Shown here: positions 1 to 6,885 of the stretch, piece after piece
How positions within the stretch are numbered: position 1 is the first letter of the stretch
Layout: every line of letters starts with the position of its first letter
Source: an uncultured Bacillota bacterium
Lineage (GTDB): Bacteria; Bacillota; Clostridia; Peptostreptococcales; Anaerovoracaceae
NCBI GenBank assembly: GCA_946408315.1
Contig: CAMJRV010000024.1
Span: forward strand, 1 to 13,743
DNA: 13,743 nucleotides
Direction: 5' to 3'
Notes under the pieces: model-generated
Databases searched by the model: none
Told to the model about the DNA's origin: nothing
Seen by the model: only the letters and a program-made list of their open reading frames with translations
Made by a program: the position numbers and the translations under genes

Positions 1-110
1 GAAAAAAGCTTCGCTCCGTGGCCCGATTGGAAGACGCTGACGTCACAGAAGACGAAGACACTCAGATCGAAGATTTCATCACATGGATTTTGCAGAAGAA
101 GGGGAAATAA
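1..110 (+). CDS. C-terminal end of an upstream gene, probably an XRE/ImmR-type repressor (partial)
   Basis: An open frame enters from the left edge (first whole codon at 3) and stops at TAA 108-110. Only about 35 residues are visible. They are acidic in the middle (EDADVTEDEDTQIEDF) and end in a short hydrophobic/basic tail (ITWILQKKGK). No DNA-binding motif is visible because the N-terminal part lies outside the window. The gene ends 5 bp before the ImmA/IrrE-type protease, which itself lacks a helix-turn-helix. In ICEBs1-like elements and many prophages the gene directly before immA encodes the XRE repressor ImmR, the protease's target. The identity is therefore inferred from gene order, not from homology seen here. 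Confidence 0.5.
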   Translation, partial: KKLRSVARLEDADVTEDEDTQIEDFITWILQKKGK

Positions 111-115
111 TTTGA

Positions 116-1171
116 ATGGCAGCATCAATGCAGAAATACTTTAGGGCTTTCAGGATGTCTCAGCGAGTCCTAAACATCCTAAATGTCAAGGTTTTCCCGA
201 TAAACATTAAAGCGCTGATTGAAAGCTGTGGCATATTAATTTGCACGGAACTTGATTACAAAGAATTCAGATACAAAACAAATGACAAGCGACCATACAT
301 AAAAATCAAGGATGGAAGAGCATATTACGATCCAAACCGAAATGTCTACCTTATCGTCTATAATGAGAATATAAGAAACAGGCATCGAATCAATTTTACC
401 CTCGCCCACGAATTTGCTCATATTGTATTGGGCCATCTAACAGACGAGCGGACGGAATTAGACAGAGGCGGGTTGCCTGATTATGCTTATAACCGTTTTG
501 AAGGAGAAGCAAATGCTTTCGCCGGAAATTTTCTTGCCCCTCCTATAATTATACAAGAGAAGCTGAATCGCAACCCATTTGACCCCGAAACCATTGCACG
601 TGCGTTTGATTTATCGTTACAAGCCGTCAGAAATTATCGGGTTGAAGATTATAAATCGTGGTTGAAAACACAGCTCATAGAAGACGAAATCACATTAATC
701 GAAAGATACCGCACGGACAAACCGGCATCACATTGTAAGCAATGCAGTTCTGAATTCTACAATAAAGATTGGATGTATTGCCCAATTTGTGGCAATGATC
801 GACTTTTCATAGGAGGTATAAACAATTATATGAAGTACACTGGAATCAAAACCGACGAAGATGGGTACGCAAAGGAATGCCCGAGATGCGAAAATGAAGA
901 ACATTTCCCAGGAGGGGATTATTGCATTATTTGCGGAACCGAAATAATTAATAGATGCTCCTTGGCAAAAGACGATGGTACTTATGATAGGTTCGCACCA
1001 ACATGCAACTATGAAGCATCGTTGCCGGGGAACGCTAGATATTGCCCTTACTGTGGTTCTGAAACGACCTATTTCAGGAGTGGCCATTTAAAGGCGTGGG
1101 ATCAGAGCAATGATGCCGTACAAGCATTTCCGATATTGGATGATGAAAATGGGGAAGGTTTTCCGTTCTGA
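116..1171 (+). CDS. ImmA/IrrE-family metallo-endopeptidase with three C-terminal zinc ribbons
   Basis: This 351-residue protein carries the zinc-protease motif HEFAH at residues 98-102 (within LAHEFAHIVLGHL), with a likely third ligand at E131 (EGEANAFAGNFL). This is the ImmA/IrrE (COG2856) signature. Family members cleave a partner XRE repressor to derepress mobile elements or stress genes. The protease core ends near residue 190. It is followed by three four-cysteine clusters: C207/C210/C222/C225, C255/C258/C270/C273 and C281/C297/C310/C313. These look like zinc ribbons and make the protein clearly longer than simple ImmA proteins (roughly 170-250 residues). The ATG at 116 follows an AAGGGGAAA ribosome site (about 99-107) and lies 5 bp after the stop of the preceding gene, so the two are probably co-transcribed and translationally coupled. 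The family call is secure. The role of the ribbons (metal, redox, DNA or partner sensing) is unknown. Confidence 0.88.
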   Translation: MAASMQKYFRAFRMSQRVLNILNVKVFPINIKALIESCGILICTELDYKEFRYKTNDKRPYIKIKDGRAYYDPNRNVYLIVYNENIRNRHRINFTLAHEFAHIVLGHLTDERTELDRGGLPDYAYNRFEGEANAFAGNFLAPPIIIQEKLNRNPFDPETIARAFDLSLQAVRNYRVEDYKSWLKTQLIEDEITLIERYRTDKPASHCKQCSSEFYNKDWMYCPICGNDRLFIGGINNYMKYTGIKTDEDGYAKECPRCENEEHFPGGDYCIICGTEIINRCSLAKDDGTYDRFAPTCNYEASLPGNARYCPYCGSETTYFRSGHLKAWDQSNDAVQAFPILDDENGEGFPF

Positions 1172-1209
1172 TTGTATACCATAATACTTCAAAATTAGGA
1201 GGTTGAAAT

Positions 1210-2313
1210 ATGGCAAACGCGAAAAGATTACCGTCTGGAGCATGGCGCGTACTGGTTTACAGTCACACAGAGGTTGTCGACGGAAAAAAGGTACGCCGAT
1301 ATGAATCCTTTACGGACGAGGACAAGAAAGAAGCCGAATTCATGGCCGCCGAGTTCGCCCGGAACAAAAAAAGAAAATCAAGAGCGGAAAATCTGACGGT
1401 CGGCGAGGCCATTGACGGATATATCGCCAGTAAGGACGGCGTGCTTTCACCGACCACCATTGAAGGATATAAGAAATTTCGCAAAGGGAACCTGCAGGGT
1501 CTCATGAATATCATGCTGAAAGACCTTACTCGAGAGAAGGTGCAGAAGGAAATCAACGAGGAATGCAAGAAAATATCACCCAGGACAGGAAAGCCGCTAT
1601 CCCCGAAGTCAATAGCCAATTATCACGGCCTATTGTCGGCAGCGCTGAACATGTATTACCCCGACCTTGCTCTTAAAACCACCCTACCGGCAAAGAAAAA
1701 GCGCATCATAGAGCTGCCATCGCCGGAGAACATAATGAGAGCGGTGGCCGGTTCGGAAATCGAGCTGCCCTGCCTTTTGGCAATGTGGCTTTCTTATAGC
1801 ATGTCGGAGATTAGGGGCATAAAGATTTCGGCTATTTCCGACGATGAATATATAACGATCAAAGAGGTCATCGTAGATGTGGAAGGGAAGCCGGTGTCAA
1901 AGAGCGCTACGAAGGAATACGAGCGTACCAGAAGGACGAAGATACCACCGTATATCATGGGCCTTATTGAAAAACAGGAAATATACATAGAAGCCAAAAA
2001 GACGGGCGTGGACGGGTTTTTAATTACTATGTCGGGTAAGGGAGTCTATAATAGGTTTTTACGGCTCCAAAAGAAATTTGGGCTGCCGCATACTACGTTC
2101 CACCAACTCCGGCATATAAATGCATCCGTCATGCTCCAACTCGGAGTTCCGGATAAATACGCTATGGAGCGCGGAGGATGGGCCACCGACTACGTGATGA
2201 AGTCGGTTTATCAGCACACATATAGCGATCAGCGGAAATCTGTTGACAGGAAGATAGACGATTACTTTGAAAACATAATAAATCCCACAGAAGATCCGGA
2301 GACCCAAGAATGA
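1210..2313 (+). CDS. Site-specific tyrosine recombinase (phage/ICE integrase)
   Basis: This 367-residue integrase has the usual three-part layout: an N-terminal arm-DNA-binding region (about 1-55), a SAM-like core-binding domain (about 62-160), and a C-terminal catalytic domain (about 168-350). Catalytic residues can be read off: R202 (SEIRG), K235 in the beta-hairpin segment, H298 and R301 (FHQLRH), W324 (GGW, at the second His/Trp site) and the nucleophile Y334 (SVYQHTY). It should integrate and excise the element to its left. An AGGAGG ribosome site at about 1198-1203 precedes the ATG. The gap from the protease gene is only 38 bp, so co-transcription is possible. The gene points at the 3' end of the tRNA-Val gene 157 bp downstream, the classic arrangement for a tRNA-targeting integrase. 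Length and motifs indicate an intact enzyme. Confidence 0.93.
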   Translation: MANAKRLPSGAWRVLVYSHTEVVDGKKVRRYESFTDEDKKEAEFMAAEFARNKKRKSRAENLTVGEAIDGYIASKDGVLSPTTIEGYKKFRKGNLQGLMNIMLKDLTREKVQKEINEECKKISPRTGKPLSPKSIANYHGLLSAALNMYYPDLALKTTLPAKKKRIIELPSPENIMRAVAGSEIELPCLLAMWLSYSMSEIRGIKISAISDDEYITIKEVIVDVEGKPVSKSATKEYERTRRTKIPPYIMGLIEKQEIYIEAKKTGVDGFLITMSGKGVYNRFLRLQKKFGLPHTTFHQLRHINASVMLQLGVPDKYAMERGGWATDYVMKSVYQHTYSDQRKSVDRKIDDYFENIINPTEDPETQE

Positions 2314-2326
2314 AGTCTCTTTTTTA

Positions 2327-2367
2327 TGTTGCATTTCGTGTTGTATTCGATTGTATTTTATGCAACA
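2327..2367. repeat. Short direct and inverted repeats in the presumed attachment region
   Basis: Three TTGYATT boxes start at 2329, 2341 and 2351, spaced about one helical turn apart. The first two belong to adjacent imperfect direct repeats (TGTTGCATTTCG, TGTTGTATTCG). An 8-bp inverted repeat, TGTTGCAT (2327-2334) and ATGCAACA (2360-2367), encloses them. The position between the integrase stop and the tRNA 3' end suggests arm-type binding sites for the integrase or an excisionase. That role is inferred. Confidence 0.5.
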
Positions 2368-2384
2368 CAGCCGGTTTTTCGAGA

Positions 2385-2416
2385 CATTTTTTAAGGCATT
2401 TTTTAGAATAAAAAAT
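2385..2416. repeat. Tandem A/T-rich 12-mers next to the presumed attachment site
   Basis: CATTTTTTAAGG (2385-2396) is followed directly by CATTTTTTAGAA (2397-2408), then by TAAAAAAT (2409-2416), which is the inverse complement of the ATTTTTTA core. The run could be arm-site DNA, an IHF/HU-type bend or a weak transcription stop for the integrase gene. The sequence does not decide between these. Confidence 0.4.
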
Positions 2417-2430
2417 CGTTTAGTCGGTTG

Positions 2431-2463
2431 AAAAATAAAAGAAAGCCGCTATTTCTAACGGCT
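2431..2463 (-). terminator. Rho-independent terminator after tRNA-Val
   Basis: On the minus strand, a hairpin with stem AGCCG/CGGCT (2444-2463) is followed by a T-rich tract (minus-strand complement of 2431-2443). It lies 8 bp beyond the tRNA 3' end, as expected for termination of the tRNA transcript. Because the element is inserted on this side, the terminator may be element-supplied or part of the att core. Confidence 0.65.
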
Positions 2464-2470
2464 CCCTTGG

Positions 2471-2520
2471 TGGTGGGCAGTATTGGGCTCGAACCAACGA
2501 CCTCCTGCTTGTCGAGCAGG
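2471..2520. other. Probable attachment site (attR/attL core) in the 3' half of tRNA-Val
   Basis: The integrase gene and its repeat-rich flank abut the 3' end of the tRNA gene, and the tRNA remains full length. Tyrosine recombinases that target tRNA genes usually cross over in the anticodon or T-arm segment and carry a copy of the 3' part to restore the gene. The anticodon arm (2504-2520) is itself an inverted repeat, CCTGC/GCAGG, around a 7-nt loop, like a core recombination site. The partner repeat lies outside the window, so the exact core cannot be set. Confidence 0.45.
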
Positions 2521-2547
2521 CGCTCTAGCCAACTGAGCTAACCGCCC
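2471..2547 (-). tRNA. tRNA-Val (anticodon GAC)
   Basis: A full cloverleaf folds on the minus strand: acceptor stem GGGCGGT/ACTGCCC (one G-U pair), D stem GCTC/GAGC, anticodon stem CCTGC/GCAGG, a 5-nt variable loop, T stem GTTGG/CCAAT with loop TTCGAGC, discriminator A73 and an encoded CCA (77 nt in all). The anticodon GAC lies at 2511-2513. The anticodon loop reads TCGACAA, so position 33 is C rather than the near-universal U. The gene has its own promoter upstream and a terminator downstream, and it appears to be the integration target of the element to the left. Confidence 0.93.
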
Positions 2548-2568
2548 ATACGCAATGTAAATTTCAAT

Positions 2569-2580
2569 GACAGGCCTGTC
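2569..2580. repeat. Perfect 12-bp palindrome in the tRNA leader
   Basis: GACAGGCCTGTC is a perfect palindrome between the tRNA promoter and the tRNA 5' end, so it falls in the pre-tRNA leader. It may be a short hairpin, a protein site or chance. No function is assigned. Confidence 0.35.
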
Positions 2581-2597
2581 TGAAACTCACTTATCCG

Positions 2598-2626
2598 ATT
2601 ATAACATGGCTTTTCCTAAGATTCAA
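2598..2626 (-). promoter_or_regulatory. Sigma-A-type promoter for tRNA-Val
   Basis: On the minus strand, TTGAAT (2621-2626) and a perfect TATAAT (2598-2603) are separated by 17 bp. Transcription would start near 2590, about 43 bp before the mature tRNA 5' end. The -35 box overlaps the stop codon of the reductase gene (2623-2625), which is transcribed in the same direction. Confidence 0.72.
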
Positions 2627-3543
2627 TCTAAAAATTCCATGGATTTTATTTTTTTATATAACTCATGGTTTACCGGAGCCTCTAACCCATACTTCCGCGC
2701 CAGCGCAATCACCGTTCCCGAGAAGAGTTCCACTTCCGTAGACTTTCCTCCCTCCATATCCTGCTGCATGGAAGGCTTTCCTTCCGGCCGGAGGGAACCC
2801 AACACTCCCAGCCAGTACGACAAGTCCTCTTCCGTCAGCGGATAGCCCGCTTTTTCCGAAAGGGGTATGACCTCCCGCATGGCGGCGATCATGCTCTCTC
2901 TGGCCTCTCCTTCCTGCTGCAGTCCCCCGTAATTGCAAAGGTATACCGACGCGGTCTGGTTGACGCCGACGTTCATCATAAATTTGCCCCACAGCCTTTT
3001 CATCATGTCCGTTTCCAGCTCGTGGGGAAGATTTGTTTTTTGGAAGAAGGCTTCAACCGCCCTCGTTTTATCGGAAATAACGCCCGCTTCTCCGTCTCCG
3101 AAACAGAGCATTCCCATATGGTCATAGGTCAGTCTGTTTCCGGCCTTGACCCCGTCCATTCCCTGAGCAACACAATAGAGAACCTTGTCCACACCGTAGA
3201 CCTCCCCTATCATTCCTTCGCTGGAAATCCCATTCAGCGCGGACAGGATAATGGTATGGTTCCCGACATGATGCTTTATGGCAGAGATGGCTTCGATCAG
3301 GTTCTGAAATTTTACCGTAATCAGAACAAGGTCTGCCGGTTCCCCTTCCTCCTCGGGAGTTACATAACGAAAATCGCAGCGTTCACCGTTACAGTAAACG
3401 CCGTCCCTTTCATACCTTAAAATTCTGTTTTGATCCGCTATGATCCTCAAATTCTCCCGGAGCATATGCTTCGAGAGATGATGGCCGTATGCAATGCCCA
3501 GATTTCCCAGGCCGATAATCGCTGTCGTTTTGATTTCTTTCAT
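2623..3543 (-). CDS. Ketopantoate reductase (ApbA/PanE) family oxidoreductase
   Basis: This 306-residue protein starts with a Rossmann NAD(P)-binding motif (IIGLGNLG, residues 9-16). Features of 2-dehydropantoate 2-reductase follow: K78 in the LITVKFQ strand, N104 in ALNGI, the helix with catalytic K187 (RLWGKFMMNVGVNQ) and E270 in STEVELFSG. The length matches the family. The classical reaction is NADPH-dependent reduction of 2-dehydropantoate to pantoate for coenzyme A synthesis in the cytoplasm. No panB, panC or panD gene is nearby, and many Clostridia carry several paralogues with other 2-keto-acid substrates, so the exact substrate is open. An AAAGGAAA ribosome site precedes the ATG. The gene lies 43 bp downstream of the stalk-protein gene with no evident terminator between, so read-through is possible. 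Confidence 0.85.
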   Translation of the reverse strand: MKEIKTTAIIGLGNLGIAYGHHLSKHMLRENLRIIADQNRILRYERDGVYCNGERCDFRYVTPEEEGEPADLVLITVKFQNLIEAISAIKHHVGNHTIILSALNGISSEGMIGEVYGVDKVLYCVAQGMDGVKAGNRLTYDHMGMLCFGDGEAGVISDKTRAVEAFFQKTNLPHELETDMMKRLWGKFMMNVGVNQTASVYLCNYGGLQQEGEARESMIAAMREVIPLSEKAGYPLTEEDLSYWLGVLGSLRPEGKPSMQQDMEGGKSTEVELFSGTVIALARKYGLEAPVNHELYKKIKSMEFLD

Positions 3544-3586
3544 TTTCCTTTCAGGGCCTCTCCGCTTCCAAACTAACGATGCTGCG

Positions 3587-4663
3587 CTATTTTAGAGTTT
3601 CAATCGCATCTCGAGCTTCCTCCATCTTGGTCTGGGAATCCATTGCAAAATACAGGAAAGTCTCTGCAAGCATGGAATAATCGTTATTCTGCGCTGCCAG
3701 GTACGCGATATTTTCCAGTACCAGAACATAATACTCAGTACTTTCCGCATAGAGCGCCAGTTTTTCAAGAGCGGCCTTCTCATCCTCAGAGAAATCGGTT
3801 TTATCCACCCCCCGGATTTCCAGCGTCAGTCCCTGTGCTTTCAGATAATTGTCGGTGATGGCGGCGGCAATCAAGGATCTATCCTCCGCGGATGCGGCGC
3901 CTCTTATCGCCGTCGCCTGTCCCGTCGCTTCGTAATACAGGACTTCTTCCCGCCCAAACAGTTCGTTCAGCTTCTTTGCGTTCACATTCACTGCAGCCGG
4001 TGTTACCGTCTGTTCTTTGTTCTTTTCGGGCTGCTGCGTTCCCTCAATTACAGCGTAGGTTTCCTCTGCCTGATCGATGAAAATGGTTTTCGTTTTGCCA
4101 TCCCATTCCACTGGGGCATTCATCAGTTTCGATATGGATCGAATCGGTAGATAGGCCGATCCGTTATATACGATCGGGTAAACGGAATCCCCGTTTACAT
4201 CCTGAAAAGCTTGTATCACAAAATCGTACATCACCAGAATATCCGGCTTCAAGTACGCACTTTCCATCGTCGGTTTCGGCATGACCGATACGGCGGACTC
4301 ACTGACGGCTACCGCCGCTGCCGTAGAGACCAAATCTTTCGACTTAGTTGGATTGGACAGAGTCTTTCCGATAAATATGGTCTGGCTGGCTTTATCCCAT
4401 TCGATCGCTTCTTTCATCAACGCGGAAGAAGCTCTGACCGGCAGATAAGCGCCGCCGTTATAAATGATCGGATAGACGGTTTGCCCCTGTGAATTGCGGA
4501 AGCTCTGCTTCACGCCGTTCAGCTTTACCGTGACATCCGGCTTTACATAAACCAATATTTTTTTCTGGGACATGGCAGGGCCTGCAACTCCGTCTGCAAA
4601 TGCAACAGTTACGTTTCCTGCAAGTAAGACTACTACTGCGAAAAAAACGATCAATCTCTTCAT
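3587..4663 (-). CDS. Secreted protein with two copper-amine-oxidase-like stalk repeats
   Basis: The chosen start (ATG 4661-4663) gives 358 residues and follows an AAGGGGGAT ribosome site. It places a clean signal peptide at the N terminus (MKRLIVFFAVVVLLAGNVTVAFA), whereas the frame's upstream ATG adds ten residues without a good ribosome site. Two related segments, about residues 35-98 and 136-197, share the pattern YPI(I/V)YNG.AYLP(V/I)R...LM....EWD....TIFI. This is the stalk or Cu-amine-oxidase N-terminal repeat found on cell-surface proteins of Bacillota; despite the name it is not catalytic. A polar linker (about 200-228) leads to a mostly helical C-terminal part (about 229-358) that I do not recognise. 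The protein is probably exported or wall-associated with a structural or binding role. It has its own promoter, divergent from the ligase/polymerase gene. Confidence 0.8.
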   Translation of the reverse strand: MKRLIVFFAVVVLLAGNVTVAFADGVAGPAMSQKKILVYVKPDVTVKLNGVKQSFRNSQGQTVYPIIYNGGAYLPVRASSALMKEAIEWDKASQTIFIGKTLSNPTKSKDLVSTAAAVAVSESAVSVMPKPTMESAYLKPDILVMYDFVIQAFQDVNGDSVYPIVYNGSAYLPIRSISKLMNAPVEWDGKTKTIFIDQAEETYAVIEGTQQPEKNKEQTVTPAAVNVNAKKLNELFGREEVLYYEATGQATAIRGAASAEDRSLIAAAITDNYLKAQGLTLEIRGVDKTDFSEDEKAALEKLALYAESTEYYVLVLENIAYLAAQNNDYSMLAETFLYFAMDSQTKMEEARDAIETLK

Positions 4664-4719
4664 ATTATCCCCCTTAGATAATAACTGAAACACAGTTAAT
4701 CCTTTCCAATACTCCTATA

Positions 4720-4748
4720 ATAATAAACCTCTTTTGGGAGGAGGTCAA
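4720..4748 (-). promoter_or_regulatory. Sigma-A-type promoter for the stalk-protein gene
   Basis: On the minus strand, TTGACC (4743-4748) and TATTAT (4720-4725) are 17 bp apart, about 57 bp before the start codon. The spacer contains a small inverted repeat, CCTC-TTTTGG-GAGG (4728-4741), which could be an operator but is short enough to be chance. Confidence 0.65.
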
Positions 4749-4800
4749 GATTTGTAAAGAAAATACGCTGAGAATGGCCTTTGCTGCGTATTGATAATGC

Positions 4801-4829
4801 TTGAACTGCAAGTTGGCATAAGGTATAAT
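4801..4829 (+). promoter_or_regulatory. Sigma-A-type promoter for the O-antigen ligase/Wzy-like gene
   Basis: TTGAAC (4801-4806) and a perfect TATAAT (4824-4829) are separated by 17 bp, giving a leader of roughly 48 nt before the ATG at 4885. The strong AGGAGGGGA ribosome site lies in that leader. This promoter diverges from the one for the stalk-protein gene. Confidence 0.68.
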
Positions 4830-4884
4830 ATTATGGCTGAAACTATAGAAAAATGATATATAAAGAGGCACAGGAGGGGAACAG

Positions 4885-6855
4885 ATGTCAAAAGAGCCAA
4901 AGGAAATAAAAAAGAAAAATAACGATAAAGAAATAAACCGTAAGGAAAGGAAGTCCGTCGATAGGCCGAAAGAGTATTTATTGAGCATGAGCCTGGCGCC
5001 GAAACTTGACGAGAGCATACATTGGTTCCATATGTTGCCCGCGGCTTTTTTTACCGCCGTCACCATCATCATTACGAGAATGCATGCCTATGAAAGGCCT
5101 ATGGATCAGTTCTACTGGAGCGGCGGAGATAATAGCCTTACGGATTTTTTCAGCTACTTCAAAATGGTGGCAATATTGACCTGTGCTATATTTGCGCTCG
5201 TTCTTCTGCTTTACAGGATATTTACCCAGTCGTTTTTTATTAAAAGAAATTTTGCCTATATTCCCATGACGGTCTACGCTTTTTTTGTTTTGTTATCCTA
5301 TGGATTTTCCGATTACAAGCTCTTTGCCCTCTGGGGCTGGAATGATCGGTTTGAAGGAACGATAACACTTCTCGCTTACATGGTGATGCTGTTTTATATC
5401 ATCAATTCCGTCAACACCGAAAAGAATGTGAAATGGATTATTTATCCTACGGCGGCGTTCAGCGCACTTCTGGGGCTTTTGGGATTGACCCAGGCATTCG
5501 GTCATGATTTTTTCAGAACCGCGATCGGGAAAAAGCTGATTACACCAAGCTGGTTCTGGGATCAGGTGGACACCCTGAATTTCACTTTTAAGAACAATGA
5601 AATTTATCAAACCGTATATAACATCAACTATGTTTCCTTTTATCTGACCCTGCTGATCCCCTTGTTCGGCATGATCTTCATCTATTCGGTCACAAAAGGG
5701 AAGGATGAGTCGCTATGGAAGAAATTGTTATGGGGCGCTTTGTTCACCCTGTTGGTATTTAACCTGATCGGTTCCGTATCCAGCGGCGGCTATCTGGGCA
5801 TGCTGGCGATACTGATCCTGGGAATCATCGTTTTAAACAAAAGAATCTTGCAATGGAAGAAACCGGTCATTATTCTCTTTGCCTTAGCGATCCTCATGTG
5901 CTTTGCCAACTTTCAACAACTCCAATCGGAATTTAATGCAGCCAAAGGATTCTTTGGAGCGAATAGGTCAGCCTCTGTTCCTGGATACCCTCAGGAACAG
6001 ACCTCTGAACCATTAGAAAAAGCAAAATCGCATATCGATTATATCGATACGGATAAAAATCAGATCAAACTCAGCGTCGAAGGAAACGAGATGATCATAA
6101 CGACTTTCCCGGACGATCCTTTGTCGGTCATCATAGAAGATAGCACCGGAAAGAAAATCCCAACGGAAATGATTGATCCAGGCACCTATTTGCATCAGTT
6201 CACCGATGAAAGATTTCGCATGTGCAAGTTACGCCCTGCCACAGATGATGATGGGAACAACTATTATCAGATTTATATCGACGACAGCGAATGGGCCTTC
6301 CGGCTTACGGAAGATGGGCCTTTATTCGCAAATCGGATGGGCGCACTCGTGGATTTGAATCCGGTCGAGCAGATCGGCTTTGAAAATAATCCAAATTTCG
6401 GTTCCGGCCGCGGATTCATTTGGGGTACTTCCATTCCCATGTTGAAGGACACCGTATTGATTGGCCATGGCGCCGATACCTATTGCATCTACTACCCGCA
6501 TAATAACTATGTCGGCAAATATAACGCCGGCTGGGAAAATATGAATTTGGTTGTAGATAAGCCTCACTGCATGTATCTTGGAATCGCTATTAACACCGGC
6601 ATCGTTTCACTGTTGGCGCTGATTGCCCTTTGGGGGATTTATATCGTACAGAGCATACGACTCTATTTCAGAAAAGAGTTCGGTGCGGACTTCATCACTT
6701 TTGTCGGTTCCGGCATCTTCTTTGGAGTCTGCGGCTTCCTCGCCGCCGCCCTGGTCAACGACAGCTCTGTTTCCGTCACGCCGCTGTTTTACGGCCTGCT
6801 CGGCACCGGCATCGCTATCAATATGATCTTGAAGAACAGATTCCATGCAGAATAA
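4885..6855 (+). CDS. O-antigen ligase / Wzy-type polysaccharide polymerase membrane protein
   Basis: This 656-residue polytopic membrane protein starts after an AGGAGGGGA ribosome site. A lysine-rich cytoplasmic tail (about 1-30) is followed by about nine hydrophobic helices (between about 48 and 343), a long polar extracytoplasmic segment (about 345-560), and three more helices (about 563-589, 603-625, 632-649). Motifs typical of the Wzy_C/WaaL family are present: DRFEGT (154-159), SGRGFIWG with R509 (508-514), the LIGHGADTY segment (525-533) and KPHCMYL with H561. Such proteins use undecaprenyl-diphosphate-linked glycans outside the membrane, either polymerising repeat units or transferring the chain to an acceptor. 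Sequence alone does not separate polymerase from ligase. It converges with the glycan-assembly operon, which supports a role in the same surface polysaccharide. The soluble insert of roughly 150 residues (about 350-505) is unusually large. Confidence 0.82.
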   Translation: MSKEPKEIKKKNNDKEINRKERKSVDRPKEYLLSMSLAPKLDESIHWFHMLPAAFFTAVTIIITRMHAYERPMDQFYWSGGDNSLTDFFSYFKMVAILTCAIFALVLLLYRIFTQSFFIKRNFAYIPMTVYAFFVLLSYGFSDYKLFALWGWNDRFEGTITLLAYMVMLFYIINSVNTEKNVKWIIYPTAAFSALLGLLGLTQAFGHDFFRTAIGKKLITPSWFWDQVDTLNFTFKNNEIYQTVYNINYVSFYLTLLIPLFGMIFIYSVTKGKDESLWKKLLWGALFTLLVFNLIGSVSSGGYLGMLAILILGIIVLNKRILQWKKPVIILFALAILMCFANFQQLQSEFNAAKGFFGANRSASVPGYPQEQTSEPLEKAKSHIDYIDTDKNQIKLSVEGNEMIITTFPDDPLSVIIEDSTGKKIPTEMIDPGTYLHQFTDERFRMCKLRPATDDDGNNYYQIYIDDSEWAFRLTEDGPLFANRMGALVDLNPVEQIGFENNPNFGSGRGFIWGTSIPMLKDTVLIGHGADTYCIYYPHNNYVGKYNAGWENMNLVVDKPHCMYLGIAINTGIVSLLALIALWGIYIVQSIRLYFRKEFGADFITFVGSGIFFGVCGFLAAALVNDSSVSVTPLFYGLLGTGIAINMILKNRFHAE

Positions 6856-6885
6856 AAAAGAAAGTAAATAGTGGGTAAGTAAGTG

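Noticed and set aside
728..1087. Open frame of 119 codons on the minus strand
   Set aside because: It is antisense to the zinc-ribbon region of the ImmA-like gene. Its apparent length follows from codon bias on the coding strand.
2398..2416. ATTTTTTA/TAAAAAAT hairpin as terminator for the integrase gene
   Set aside because: The stem is only A/T pairs with a 3-nt loop and is too weak to call. It is kept as a repeat instead.
2663..2992. Open frame of 109 codons on the minus strand, within the reductase gene
   Set aside because: It is an alternative frame inside a gene with clear family motifs. Its Gly/Arg-rich composition is typical of an out-of-frame reading.
3022..3420. Open frame of 132 codons on the plus strand
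   Set aside because: It is antisense to the ketopantoate-reductase-family gene and has no ribosome site or recognisable motif.
4674..5072. Open frame of 132 codons on the minus strand
   Set aside because: It lies across two divergent promoters and antisense to the start of the ligase/polymerase gene. It has low-complexity Phe/Ser content and no ribosome site.
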